Assembly: GCF_014648515.1 (NCBI RefSeq)
Contig: NZ_BMRG01000009.1
Coordinates: 187,764 to 237,859 of the forward strand
DNA length: 50,096 nt
Source of the DNA: Saccharothrix coeruleofusca
Lineage (GTDB): Bacteria > Actinomycetota > Actinomycetes > Mycobacteriales > Pseudonocardiaceae
Direction of reading: 5' to 3'
Shown here: positions 7,879 through 15,409 of the stretch, in pieces
Position numbering within the stretch: position 1 is the stretch's first letter
Layout: each line of letters begins with the position of its first letter
The notes under the pieces: generated by a model
Told to the model about the DNA's origin: nothing
The model's input: only the letters and a program-made list of their open reading frames with translations
The model's database searches: none
Made by a program: the position numbers and the translations under genes

Positions 7879-7914
7879 GTTCGGCTTGACGAACACACCG
7901 TAGGTGTTCAGTCT
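7879..7914 (+). promoter_or_regulatory. azlC promoter with two overlapping inverted repeats
   Basis: A -35 box TTGACG (7886-7891) and a -10 box CAGTCT (7909-7914) lie 17 bases apart. The -10 ends 8 bases before the azlC ATG, so the transcript is probably leaderless. GAACAC (7891-7896) and GTGTTC (7904-7909) form a repeat across the spacer. GTTCG (7879-7883) with CGAAC (7890-7894) forms a second across the -35 box. These are good operator candidates for the divergent XRE-cupin regulator. Confidence 0.55.
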
Positions 7915-7922
7915 AGAAGACG

Positions 7923-8621
7923 ATGCGTTCGATATGGCGTACACATGACACCGACCTGCTGCGCGACGTGGCGGCCATCGCCGCCGCGGCGGCGGTCAAC
8001 GGCGCGTCCTTCGGCGCGATCTCGGTCGCGGGCGGCCTGCAGTGGTGGGTGCCGCTGGTGATGTCCGTGCTGGTCTTCGCGGGCGGCTCGCAGTTCATGG
8101 CGGTCGGCGTGGTCGCCGCGGGCGGCAGCCCGGCCGCCGCGGTGCTCGCCGGGCTGGTGCTCAACGCGCGGCACCTGCCGTTCGGCCTGGCCGTCGGCCA
8201 CGTGCTGGGCCGGGGACTGGCCGCCCGGCTGGTCGGCAGCCACCTGATGGTCGACGAGAGCGTGGCCTTCTCCCTGGCGCAGCGCGACCCGGCGCGCGCC
8301 CGCACCGCCTTCTGGGCCTGCGGCGTCACCCTGTTCCTCGGCTGGAACCTCGGCGTGGTCGCGGGCTCGCTGGTCGGGCAGGGCATCGGCGACCCCGGCG
8401 CGTTCGGCCTGGACGCGGCGTTCCCCGCCGCCCTGCTGGCGCTGGTGCTGCCCGCCCTCAAGGACACCGCGACGTTGCGCGCGGCCCTGCTCGGCGCGGT
8501 GGTCGCGCTGGCCACCACGCCGCTGCTGCCCGCGGGCGTGCCGGTGCTGCTGGCGCTGGTCGGGCTGGTGGCCACGGCCGGGCGGAAGAAGACCGGGCGG
8601 AAGAAGGAGGTGGCCGCGTGA
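7923..8621 (+). CDS. azlC: AzlC-family amino-acid exporter, large subunit
   Basis: The 232-residue protein is a polytopic membrane protein with the AzlC layout: GASFGAISVAGGLQWW and SVLVFAGGSQFMAVGVVAAGG near the N-terminus, then VLNARHLPFGLAVG and LMVDESVAFS. With AzlD it forms an exporter for branched-chain amino acids or related compounds in the inner membrane. ATG at 7923 fits a leaderless start 8 bases after a -10 box. The stop overlaps the azlD GTG (GTGA). The C-terminus is rich in GRKK repeats, which should lie in the cytoplasm. Confidence 0.9.
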   Translation: MRSIWRTHDTDLLRDVAAIAAAAAVNGASFGAISVAGGLQWWVPLVMSVLVFAGGSQFMAVGVVAAGGSPAAAVLAGLVLNARHLPFGLAVGHVLGRGLAARLVGSHLMVDESVAFSLAQRDPARARTAFWACGVTLFLGWNLGVVAGSLVGQGIGDPGAFGLDAAFPAALLALVLPALKDTATLRAALLGAVVALATTPLLPAGVPVLLALVGLVATAGRKKTGRKKEVAA

Positions 8622-8926
8622 GCCTCGCCGCGATCCTGGTGCTCGCCGCGGGCACCTACGCCTTCCGGGTGGCCGGTCCGCTGCTGCGCGACCGGCTGAC
8701 CCTGCCCGACCGGGTCAAGGAGCTGATGGCCACCGCGGCGACGGTGCTGCTCGTCGCGCTGGTCGCCACCTCCTCCCTGACCAGCGGCCGGGAGTTCGCC
8801 GGGTGGGCGCTGCCCGCGGGCGTGCTGGTGGGAGGTCTCGCCGCGTGGCGCAAGGCCCCGTTCGTGGTGGTCGTCCTGCTGGCCGGGGCCACCACGGCGG
8901 GGCTGCGCCTGGCGGGCGTCAGCTGA
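8618..8926 (+). CDS. azlD: AzlD-family amino-acid exporter, small subunit
   Basis: This 102-residue protein has about four hydrophobic helices and starts LAAILVLAAGTYAFRVAGPLL, the family's N-terminal helix with a conserved arginine. A good AAGGAGG lies before the GTG start, and the start overlaps the azlC stop. It is the small partner of AzlC. Its 3' end overlaps the converging acyl-CoA oxidase-like gene by 8 bp. Confidence 0.88.
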   Translation: MSLAAILVLAAGTYAFRVAGPLLRDRLTLPDRVKELMATAATVLLVALVATSSLTSGREFAGWALPAGVLVGGLAAWRKAPFVVVVLLAGATTAGLRLAGVS

Positions 8927-10772
8927 GCACCGGCGCGGCCAGCCACCCCTCCGGGATGCCGAACGCGTCCACCAGCGTCCGCGCGTGCGGGCGCAGCTGG
9001 CGGCACAGCTCGTTCACCGCCTGGGACACCGCCTTCGAGCGGGCCGGGCTGAGCCTGCCGTGCTCCAGGAACCACGCCCGGTCGCCCTCGATCGTGCTCA
9101 GCGCGTACAGGTCGCACACCCGGTCCAGCAGCGCGGACACCTCCGGGTCCGGGCACCGGTCGACCGCCGCCACGAACGCCTCCAGCACCACGCGGTCCAC
9201 GTGCGCGCGGGCCGCGTGCAGCACGTGGTCCTGCGCGGCGTTGAACACGTCGAACGCGTCCTGCTTCGAGGCCTTGCGCAGCCTGCGCGCCAGCCCCTCC
9301 AGGATGTGCCGCTCCCGGTCCTCGAACTGGCGCACCTGCCAGCCCCGGTCCAGCAGCGCGTCGGAGCTGCCGCGCACCAGCCGGTCGATGATCGCGCGGG
9401 CGGCGGTGCGCTCGATCACCACGCTCACCGCCTGGTCGGCCACGAACCGGGCCATGCCCCACGGGTCCAGGTCGCCGACGTGGTCGCGGTAGCTGGTCAG
9501 CAGGCCCTTGGCGACCAGCTGGAGCAGCACCGTGTTGTCACCCTCGAAGGTGGTGAACACGTCCGTGTCGGCCTTGAGCCCGGCCAGCAGGTTCTCCGAC
9601 AGGTACCCGGCGCCGCCGCAGGCCTCGCGGCAGGTCTGGATGGTGTGCGTGGCGTGCCAGGTGGCCACCGCCTTGAGCCCGGCCGCGCGCGACTCCAGCT
9701 CCCGCTGGTGCCGGTCGTCGCCACCGTCGTGCAGCGCCGAGACCAGCTCCTCCTGGGCGAAGTGCAGCGCGTAGGAGGTGGCCAGCGCGGGCAGCAGCCG
9801 CCGCTGGTGGGCGAGGTAGTCCAGCACGACGACCTCCTCGCCGGTGTCCGGTCGGGTGAACTGCCGCCGCTGCGAGCCGTACCCGATCGCGATGGCCAGT
9901 GCCTTCTTGGTGGCGCTGCCCGCGCCGCCCGCCACGCTGATCCGCCCGCGCACCAGCGTGCCCAGCATGGTGAAGAACCGGCGGCCGGTGCCCTCGACCG
10001 GGCTGGAGTAGGTGCCGTCCGGGGCCACGTCGCCGTACCGGTTGAGCAGCGCCTCGCGCGGCACCCGCACGTTGTCGAAGGTCAACCGGCCGTTGTCCAC
10101 CCCGTTCAGCCCGGCCTTGGGCCCGCAGTCCTCGATCCGCACCCCCGGCATCGGGGCGCCGGACTCGTCGCGGATCGGCACCAGCAGCGCGTGCACGCCG
10201 TGCTGCTGCCCCCGCGTGACGAGCTGGGCGAACACCACCGCCATTCGACCGTCGCGGGCGGCGTTGCCGATGTAGTCCTTGCGCGCCGCGGGGTCGGGCG
10301 TGTGCACCACGAACTCGCCCGCCTCGACGTCGTAGGTCGCCGTGGTCCGCAGGTGCTGCACGTCCGAGCCGTGCCCGGTCTCGGTCATGGCGAAGCAGCC
10401 CGGCAGTTCCATGCTCATGATCGCCGGCAGGTAGCGCGCGTGGTGCTCCTCGGTGCCCAGCGCCTGCACCGCTCCGCCGAACAGCCCCCACTGCACGCCC
10501 GCCTTGACCATCAGCGACAGGTCGCCGTAGCCCAGCGCCTCGAACGCGACCACCGAGCCGCCGATGTCGTCGCGGTCGCCGTGCTCGGCGGGGAAGCCGA
10601 TCGCCGGGTAGCCGCCCTCGGCCAGCGTGCGCATCTGCTCCAGAACCCAGGCGCGGTGCTCCTCGCGGGAGAGCTCACCCGCCGGTTCCAGCTTCCCCAG
10701 CAGGTCCAGCGAGTCCCGCCGCAGGGTGGCCCACCGGCCGTCCAGGAGTTCGCGCAGCACGTCGGTCCTCAT
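8919..10772 (-). CDS. Acyl-CoA oxidase/dehydrogenase-family flavoenzyme
   Basis: At 617 residues it is longer than ordinary acyl-CoA dehydrogenases and matches the acyl-CoA oxidase-like subgroup. It has an N-terminal helical domain, CFAMTETGHGSDVQHLRTTA of the middle domain, KDYIGNAARDG, and the flavin-binding region QTCREACGGAGYLSENLLA. The catalytic glutamate lies in VFTTFEGDNTVLLQL. The C-terminal second helical domain of about 170 residues is retained. It should carry out FAD-dependent alpha,beta-oxidation of acyl-CoA; oxygen or an electron-transfer protein could be the acceptor. AAGGAG lies only 2 bases before the ATG, which is tight; a GTG four codons in (10760) is possible. The gene ends inside azlD. 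Confidence 0.9.
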   Translation of the reverse strand: MRTDVLRELLDGRWATLRRDSLDLLGKLEPAGELSREEHRAWVLEQMRTLAEGGYPAIGFPAEHGDRDDIGGSVVAFEALGYGDLSLMVKAGVQWGLFGGAVQALGTEEHHARYLPAIMSMELPGCFAMTETGHGSDVQHLRTTATYDVEAGEFVVHTPDPAARKDYIGNAARDGRMAVVFAQLVTRGQQHGVHALLVPIRDESGAPMPGVRIEDCGPKAGLNGVDNGRLTFDNVRVPREALLNRYGDVAPDGTYSSPVEGTGRRFFTMLGTLVRGRISVAGGAGSATKKALAIAIGYGSQRRQFTRPDTGEEVVVLDYLAHQRRLLPALATSYALHFAQEELVSALHDGGDDRHQRELESRAAGLKAVATWHATHTIQTCREACGGAGYLSENLLAGLKADTDVFTTFEGDNTVLLQLVAKGLLTSYRDHVGDLDPWGMARFVADQAVSVVIERTAARAIIDRLVRGSSDALLDRGWQVRQFEDRERHILEGLARRLRKASKQDAFDVFNAAQDHVLHAARAHVDRVVLEAFVAAVDRCPDPEVSALLDRVCDLYALSTIEGDRAWFLEHGRLSPARSKAVSQAVNELCRQLRPHARTLVDAFGIPEGWLAAPVLS

Positions 10773-11000
10773 TACTCCTTAGTAGCACGGCCCTCGGCGC
10801 GGGCGGACCCGGCCTGGGTCAACCGTGCCCGGAGTCACGGCCGGACCCGCCCGTCCCGGTCCGGCGGAACCGCGAGCCGAACGCCCGGCCTGCCGGAAGA
10901 GCTCCACCAGGCGTTTTCCCGCCGTTGTGGAAATGATCACATCAAGCCTTGCTCAAGCCGGCGTGGCAGTCGCGCCGCGAGGTTCTAACGTCCAACCCTC

Positions 11001-12404
11001 GTGAACGAGGAGAACACGGACGGTTACACCAAGTCACTGGGCAAGCGCCAGGTCCAGATGATCGCCATCGGCGGCGCCATCGGCGTGGGCCTGTTCCTCG
11101 GCGCGGGCGGCAGACTCGCCCAGGCCGGTCCTGCCCTCGTGTTCTCCTACGCCGCGTGCGGCCTGGCCGCGTTCTTCGTGATGCGGGCGCTGGGCGAGCT
11201 GGTGCTGCACCGCCCCACCGCGGGCAGCTTCGTGGAGTACGCCCGCGAGTTCATCGGGCCGTGGGCGGGCTTCACCTCGGGCTGGATGTACTGGGTGAAC
11301 TGGGCGATGACCGGCATCGCCGAGATCACCGCGGTGGCCATCTACGTCCACCGCTGGCTGCCGGACCTGCCGCAGTGGGTCACCGCGCTGATCGCGCTGG
11401 CCTTCCTGGTCGTGGTCAACCTGCTGTCGGTGAAGCTGTTCGGCGAGCTGGAGTTCTGGTTCTCCGTGGTCAAGGTGACCGCGATCGTGGTGTTCCTGTT
11501 CACCGGGGTCGCGCTGGTCGTGGGCAACGCCGAGATCGGCGGGGCAGAGGCGGGCGTGCACAACCTGACCGCGCACGGCGGGCTGTTCCCGGCGGGCATC
11601 GGCATCGCGCTGATGACCCTCCAGGCGGTCATCTTCGCCTACTCGTCGATCGAGCTGGTCGGCATCGCGGCGGGCGAGACGCGCAACCCCCGCGAAGTGC
11701 TGCCCAAGGCCATCAACGGCGTCGTCTACCGGATCGGCGTCTTCTACGTCGGCTCGGTCCTGCTACTGGCGATGCTGCTGCCCTGGAACCTCTACAGCGG
11801 CGCGGAGAGCCCGTTCGTCACCGTCTTCTCGCAGCTGGGCATCGCCGGTGTCGGCGACGTGATGAACGCCGTGGTGCTGACCGCCGCGCTGTCCTCGTGC
11901 AACTCGGGGCTGTACTCGACCGGCCGCATCCTGCGCGCGCTGGCCGACAAGGGCGAGGCGCCCGCGTTCACCGGCCGGATGAGCAGCAGGCACGTGCCCT
12001 ACGGCGGCATCCTGTTCACCTCGGTGGCCTACCTGGCGGGCGTGGTGCTGAACTACCTGGTGCCCAAGGAGGCGTTCGACATCGCGATCGCCATCGCCTC
12101 GCTGGGCGTGGTGGCCACCTGGGCCACGCTCATCCTCTGCCAGCTCAGGCTGCGCCAGGCGGTGCGGCGCGGCGAGCTGCCCCAGCCCGCGTACCGGATG
12201 CCCGGCGCCCCCTACACCGGGTGGGCCACGCTCGGGTTCCTGGCGCTGGTCCTGGTGCTGATGGCCTTCGCCGGACCGGCCGAGCGCATCGCCTTCTGGT
12301 CCATCCCCGTGCTCGTCGTCCTGCTGTTCGCGGGGTGGCGGGCGGTCCAGTCCCGGCGCTCGACGGCCCGACCGGACGTCGAGCGGGTCGCGGCGGGCGA
12401 CTAG
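11001..12404 (+). CDS. Amino-acid permease of the APC/AAT family
   Basis: The 467-residue protein has about 12 membrane segments and clear AAT-family marks: RQVQMIAIGGAIGVGLFLGA at the start, GELVLHRPTAGSFVEYA, SGWMYWVNWAMTGIAE and VGIAAGETRNPREVLPKAIN. It would import an amino acid with protons. Closest family members by these motifs are asparagine, proline, GABA and phenylalanine permeases; asparagine is my best guess but not certain. A TAACGT box (10986-10991) lies 9 bases before the GTG start, which suggests a leaderless transcript. It is divergent from the acyl-CoA oxidase gene and followed by a strong hairpin. Confidence 0.92.
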   Translation: MNEENTDGYTKSLGKRQVQMIAIGGAIGVGLFLGAGGRLAQAGPALVFSYAACGLAAFFVMRALGELVLHRPTAGSFVEYAREFIGPWAGFTSGWMYWVNWAMTGIAEITAVAIYVHRWLPDLPQWVTALIALAFLVVVNLLSVKLFGELEFWFSVVKVTAIVVFLFTGVALVVGNAEIGGAEAGVHNLTAHGGLFPAGIGIALMTLQAVIFAYSSIELVGIAAGETRNPREVLPKAINGVVYRIGVFYVGSVLLLAMLLPWNLYSGAESPFVTVFSQLGIAGVGDVMNAVVLTAALSSCNSGLYSTGRILRALADKGEAPAFTGRMSSRHVPYGGILFTSVAYLAGVVLNYLVPKEAFDIAIAIASLGVVATWATLILCQLRLRQAVRRGELPQPAYRMPGAPYTGWATLGFLALVLVLMAFAGPAERIAFWSIPVLVVLLFAGWRAVQSRRSTARPDVERVAAGD

Positions 12405-12426
12405 CCCACCGCGGGAAGGTGGAAGC

Positions 12427-12461
12427 GGGCGGGGCGGGTGTCACGAGCACCCGCCCCGCCC
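12427..12461 (+). terminator. Hairpin terminator after the amino-acid permease
   Basis: A perfect 14-bp stem (12427-12440 with 12448-12461) with a 7-base loop lies 22 bases after the permease stop. There is no T-run, as is usual in high-GC actinobacteria. It separates the permease from pdxT. Confidence 0.7.
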
Positions 12462-12535
12462 TGGTGGAACAGGGGTGCGGGGCCACGCCTTAGGCTGGTG
12501 GGGAGCGTTCCCCGCCGCAGGAGGAAGATCCAGTC

Positions 12536-13147
12536 GTGTCCGTCGTCGGTGTCCTGGCCCTGCAGGGCGATGTCCGCGAGCACCTCGTCGCGCTGGCCGA
12601 GGCCGACGCGCTGGCCCGCCCGATCCGCCGCCCCGAGGAGCTGGCCGAGGTCGACGGCGTGGTCCTGCCCGGCGGCGAGTCGACCACCATCAGCAGGCTG
12701 CTGCACACCTTCGAGCTGCTGGAGCCGCTGCGCGCCCGCATCGCCGAGGGGATGCCCGCCTACGGCTCCTGCGCGGGCATGATCCTGCTCGCCGACCAGG
12801 TGCTCGACGGCCGCCCGGACCAGCACCAGCTGGGCGGACTGGACATCGTCGTGCGGCGCAACGCGTTCGGCAGGCAGGTCGACTCGTTCGAGTCGGACCT
12901 GGACTTCACCGGGGTCGGGGATGAGCCGGTGCACGCGGTGTTCATCCGGGCCCCGTGGGTCGAATCGGCGGGGTCCGATGTGGAAGTGCTGGCGCGCGTG
13001 CCGGAATCCGAGGACGCGGGCGAGGCCGCCGGTAGGATCGTCGCGGTTCGGCAGGGGCACGTGCTGGCCACCTCGTTCCACCCGGAGCTGACCGGTGACG
13101 GGCGCGTGCACCGCCTTTTCGTGGACATGGTCCGCGCCGCGGGCTGA
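12536..13147 (+). CDS. pdxT: Pyridoxal 5'-phosphate synthase, glutaminase subunit
   Basis: The 203-residue protein is a class I glutamine amidotransferase of the PdxT (YaaE) family. It begins [15 protein letters not shown], has the oxyanion segment [13 protein letters not shown], the nucleophile C79 in [12 protein letters not shown], and the His-x-Glu pair in TSFHPEL near residue 180. It hydrolyses glutamine and channels ammonia into PdxS. The start is GTG at 12536 with an AGGAGGAAG site upstream. pdxS lies 6 kb upstream in the same orientation; yebC follows 18 bases later and is probably co-transcribed. Confidence 0.96.
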   Translation: MSVVGVLALQGDVREHLVALAEADALARPIRRPEELAEVDGVVLPGGESTTISRLLHTFELLEPLRARIAEGMPAYGSCAGMILLADQVLDGRPDQHQLGGLDIVVRRNAFGRQVDSFESDLDFTGVGDEPVHAVFIRAPWVESAGSDVEVLARVPESEDAGEAAGRIVAVRQGHVLATSFHPELTGDGRVHRLFVDMVRAAG

Positions 13148-13165
13148 GTATTCGACGGAGGAGCA

Positions 13166-13918
13166 ATGAGCGGCCACTCTAAGTGGGCGACCACCAAGCA
13201 CAAGAAGGCCGCAATCGATGCCAAGCGCGGCAAGCTGTTCGCGCGGCTGATCAAGAACATCGAGGTCGCGGCGCGCACCGGGGGCAGTGACCCGGATGGC
13301 AACCCCACGCTGTACGACGCCATCCAGAAGGCGCGCAAGAACTCGGTCCCGCTGGACAACATCGAGCGCGCCCGCAAGCGCGGTGGCGGTGAGGAGGCGG
13401 GTGGCGCCGACTGGCAGACCATCATGTACGAGGGCTACGGCCCCAACGGCGTCGCGGTGCTGGTGGAGTGCCTGACCGACAACCGCAACCGCGCGGCGAG
13501 CGAGGTCCGCACGGCGATGACCCGCAACGGCGGTTCCATGGCCGACCCCGGCTCGGTGTCCTACATGTTCACCCGCAAGGGCGTGGTGATCGTGCCCAAG
13601 AACGGCCTGTCCGAGGACGACGTCCTGATGGCGGTGCTGGACGCGGGCGCGGAGGAGGTCAACGACCTGGGCGAGAGCTACGAGGTCGTCTCCGAGGCGG
13701 GTGACCTGGTGGCGGTGCGCAAGGCGCTGCAGGACGCGGGGTACGACTACGAGTCGGCCGAGGCGAACTTCCTGCCGTCGGTGACGGTGCAGCTGGAGGC
13801 CGAGGGCGCGCGCAAGATCTTCAAGCTCATCGACGCGCTCGAGGACTGCGACGACGTGCAGAACGTGTACGCGAACTTCGACGTCTCGGACGAGGTCATG
13901 GCGGCCGTGGACGCCTGA
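13166..13918 (+). CDS. yebC: YebC/PmpR-family protein
   Basis: The 250-residue protein has the strongly conserved YebC start ([20 protein letters not shown]) and the acidic groove segments [20 protein letters not shown] and [11 protein letters not shown]. The family was described as DNA-binding regulators, and recent work links members to easing ribosome stalling on proline-rich sequences. A GGAGG site precedes the ATG. In many actinobacteria pdxS-pdxT-yebC is followed by ruvCAB. Here yebC is followed instead by a DUF4262 gene, and no ruv gene is in the window. Confidence 0.96.
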   Translation: MSGHSKWATTKHKKAAIDAKRGKLFARLIKNIEVAARTGGSDPDGNPTLYDAIQKARKNSVPLDNIERARKRGGGEEAGGADWQTIMYEGYGPNGVAVLVECLTDNRNRAASEVRTAMTRNGGSMADPGSVSYMFTRKGVVIVPKNGLSEDDVLMAVLDAGAEEVNDLGESYEVVSEAGDLVAVRKALQDAGYDYESAEANFLPSVTVQLEAEGARKIFKLIDALEDCDDVQNVYANFDVSDEVMAAVDA

Positions 13919-13962
13919 CGGGGGTGATCGGGTCGGCGCGGCGGTCCGGGACAATGGGCGCC

Positions 13963-14475
13963 GTGTCGACCCCCTCGCTGAGCCCCGAAGAGCACAACCT
14001 GCGCGCCTGGCTGCTGGACCAGGCCGAACGCCACGGCCACGCGGTGGTCACCGTGCCGCAGGACGAGGAGGGCGCGCCGTACGCCTTCTCGGTCGGGGCC
14101 TGGCGGCGCTTCGGGGTGGCCGAGGCCGTGGTGATCGGCCTGGACGCGGGCATGGCGGAGGTGCTCATCCGCGCCTACGTCGACCGGGCCAGCCGGGGGG
14201 AGCGGTTCGTGCCGGGCAAGCTCTACCACGACTTCTTCCAGGGTGTGCCGGTCACCTTCGAGCGGGTGTTCAAGGGGTTCTACCCGGAGTTCTTCGGCAG
14301 CGCCTTCCTGCTCTACGGCAAGGGTGACTTCGCCGCCGTGCAGATCGTGGTGCCAACCCCGCAGGGCCACTGGCCGTGGCAGCCGGACGCGCCGGAGGGC
14401 TTCGGCGACTGGCAGCTGCTGCTCACCGAGAGCGGTCGACCGGAGAGCTGGACGCCCGGCGTCGACGGTCCCTGA
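13963..14475 (+). CDS. DUF4262-family protein
   Basis: The 170-residue product matches the DUF4262 layout: LDQAERHGHAVVTVP near the start, APYAFSVGAWRRFGVAEAVVIGL, a central basic/aromatic stretch and a C-terminal region with HWPWQPDAP. The function is unknown. I chose GTG at 13963 because a GACAAT -10 box (13950-13955) lies exactly 7 bases before it, the spacing of a leaderless transcript. ATG at 13954 would add 3 residues. It has its own promoter although it lies only 44 bases after yebC. Confidence 0.8.
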   Translation: MSTPSLSPEEHNLRAWLLDQAERHGHAVVTVPQDEEGAPYAFSVGAWRRFGVAEAVVIGLDAGMAEVLIRAYVDRASRGERFVPGKLYHDFFQGVPVTFERVFKGFYPEFFGSAFLLYGKGDFAAVQIVVPTPQGHWPWQPDAPEGFGDWQLLLTESGRPESWTPGVDGP

Positions 14476-14483
14476 GGGCCGCG

Positions 14484-14543
14484 TTGTCAGGTCGTTGTTG
14501 TCAGGTCGTTGTTGTCAGCAGGTCCGCTGCCGACAGCTGACAA
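14484..14543. repeat. 14-bp tandem repeat followed by an inverted repeat
   Basis: The unit TTGTCAGGTCGTTG occurs twice in perfect tandem (14484-14497, 14498-14511) and is followed by a partial copy TTGTCAG. The partial copy is also the left arm of an inverted repeat, TTGTCAGC (14512-14519) with GCTGACAA (14536-14543). It lies in the 231-base gap between the convergent DUF4262 and MDMPI-like genes. Repeat slippage or a protein-binding array are both possible. Confidence 0.7.
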
Positions 14544-14608
14544 GCTCCGAGGAGTAGGAATTCCGGTGTGCGGGTGTGCTGGGGGGCACGCGCACTGAGG
14601 GGGGACAT

Positions 14609-14654
14609 GCGTCCCGCTCCTCGCACGCCGGGGGAGGCGCGGGGAGCGGGACGC
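14609..14654. terminator. Hairpin between convergent DUF4262 and MDMPI-like genes
   Basis: A perfect 12-bp stem (14609-14620 with 14643-14654) has a 22-base loop. Outer sequences extend the pairing with one mismatch. It is likely to terminate transcription from both sides. Confidence 0.6.
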
Positions 14655-14706
14655 GTGCCCCGCACGGCGGTCCTGGGCGTCCGACGAGGAACCGGCGGGC
14701 TGCCCC

Positions 14707-15270
14707 TCAGGGCGTGCGGCCCAGCAGCGCGACCAGCTTCGCCGTCGGGTCGGCGTCCGCGGGGACCGGCACCGGCGGCTCGAACAGCCCGCTGCCCTGC
14801 CACCGCTGGACCTCCGGGCCCATCCGCTCCAGCAGCTCCTCGGCCAGGTCCGGGTCGACCCCGGCTCCGACGCCGATGGCCTTGGCCAGGTCCCAGGCGT
14901 GCACGGCCAGGTCCAGCGTCATCTGCCAGCCGTACTCCGGCGCGGCGGTCCGGCCGGAACTGAGGTGCACCTGCCGCTGGAGCGCCTTCGGCGCGATCCA
15001 CGCCTCCCGCGCCGCCGCGGCGGCCAGCACCCAGGCGTGCAGCGGGTCCTCGCCGAGCTGATCGCCCTCGAAGCGGTCGCCGACCTGCTCGACGGTGCAG
15101 CCCGCCAGCAGCTCGGGCGCCCACAGCTGCTCCTGGACCAGGTGGTTGACCAGGTCCCGGACCGACCACTCCTTGCACGGCGTGGCCAGCTCCCACTGGT
15201 CGGCGCGCACCTGGCGCACCCTGGTGTCGAACTCGTTCATCGCCCGTCCGTGGGCCTCGATCAGATCCAC
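14707..15270 (-). CDS. TIGR03086-type DinB/MDMPI-like metal-binding protein
   Basis: The 187-residue protein has the four-helix DinB/MDMPI pattern: WELATPCKEWSVRDLVNHLVQEQ with the first metal histidine, and LDLAVHAWDLAKAIG with the second. Members near this subgroup include mycothiol-dependent maleylpyruvate isomerases and S-transferases, and mycothiol is the actinobacterial thiol. The substrate is unknown. It stands alone between a terminator hairpin and the divergent POT transporter. Confidence 0.85.
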   Translation of the reverse strand: MDLIEAHGRAMNEFDTRVRQVRADQWELATPCKEWSVRDLVNHLVQEQLWAPELLAGCTVEQVGDRFEGDQLGEDPLHAWVLAAAAAREAWIAPKALQRQVHLSSGRTAAPEYGWQMTLDLAVHAWDLAKAIGVGAGVDPDLAEELLERMGPEVQRWQGSGLFEPPVPVPADADPTAKLVALLGRTP

Positions 15271-15345
15271 CTCCCGAGTGCACCAAAGCTCGCCGGGCCG
15301 CGCACCTCAAGCCTGTGCGCTGCGCCACTCGGAGTAGTCGAAAAT

Positions 15346-15374
15346 TTTTCCGGTACCTCCGTACGGCGTAACTT
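15346..15374 (+). promoter_or_regulatory. Promoter candidate for the POT peptide transporter
   Basis: TTTTCC (15346-15351) and TAACTT (15369-15374) are 17 bases apart, upstream of the GTG start at 15410, which also has GGAGG. The spacer and flanks contain two TCCGGTAC copies and the partly palindromic CCGTACGG, possible regulator half-sites. Confidence 0.45.
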
Positions 15375-15409
15375 CGTCCGGTACACCGAACCGCCACGCA
15401 GGAGGCACC

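Noticed and set aside
12401-13954. A 517-residue minus-strand frame over pdxT and yebC
   Set aside because: It lies antisense to two complete, highly conserved genes and has no recognisable motif.
14484-14518. Tandem repeat as a CRISPR array
   Set aside because: Units are 14 bp, directly adjacent and without spacers, and no cas genes are nearby.
14512-14543. TTGTCAGC...GCTGACAA as a CIRCE or LexA/SOS box
   Set aside because: It matches neither the CIRCE sequence nor the actinobacterial SOS box (TCGAAC-N4-GTTCGA); kept only as a repeat.
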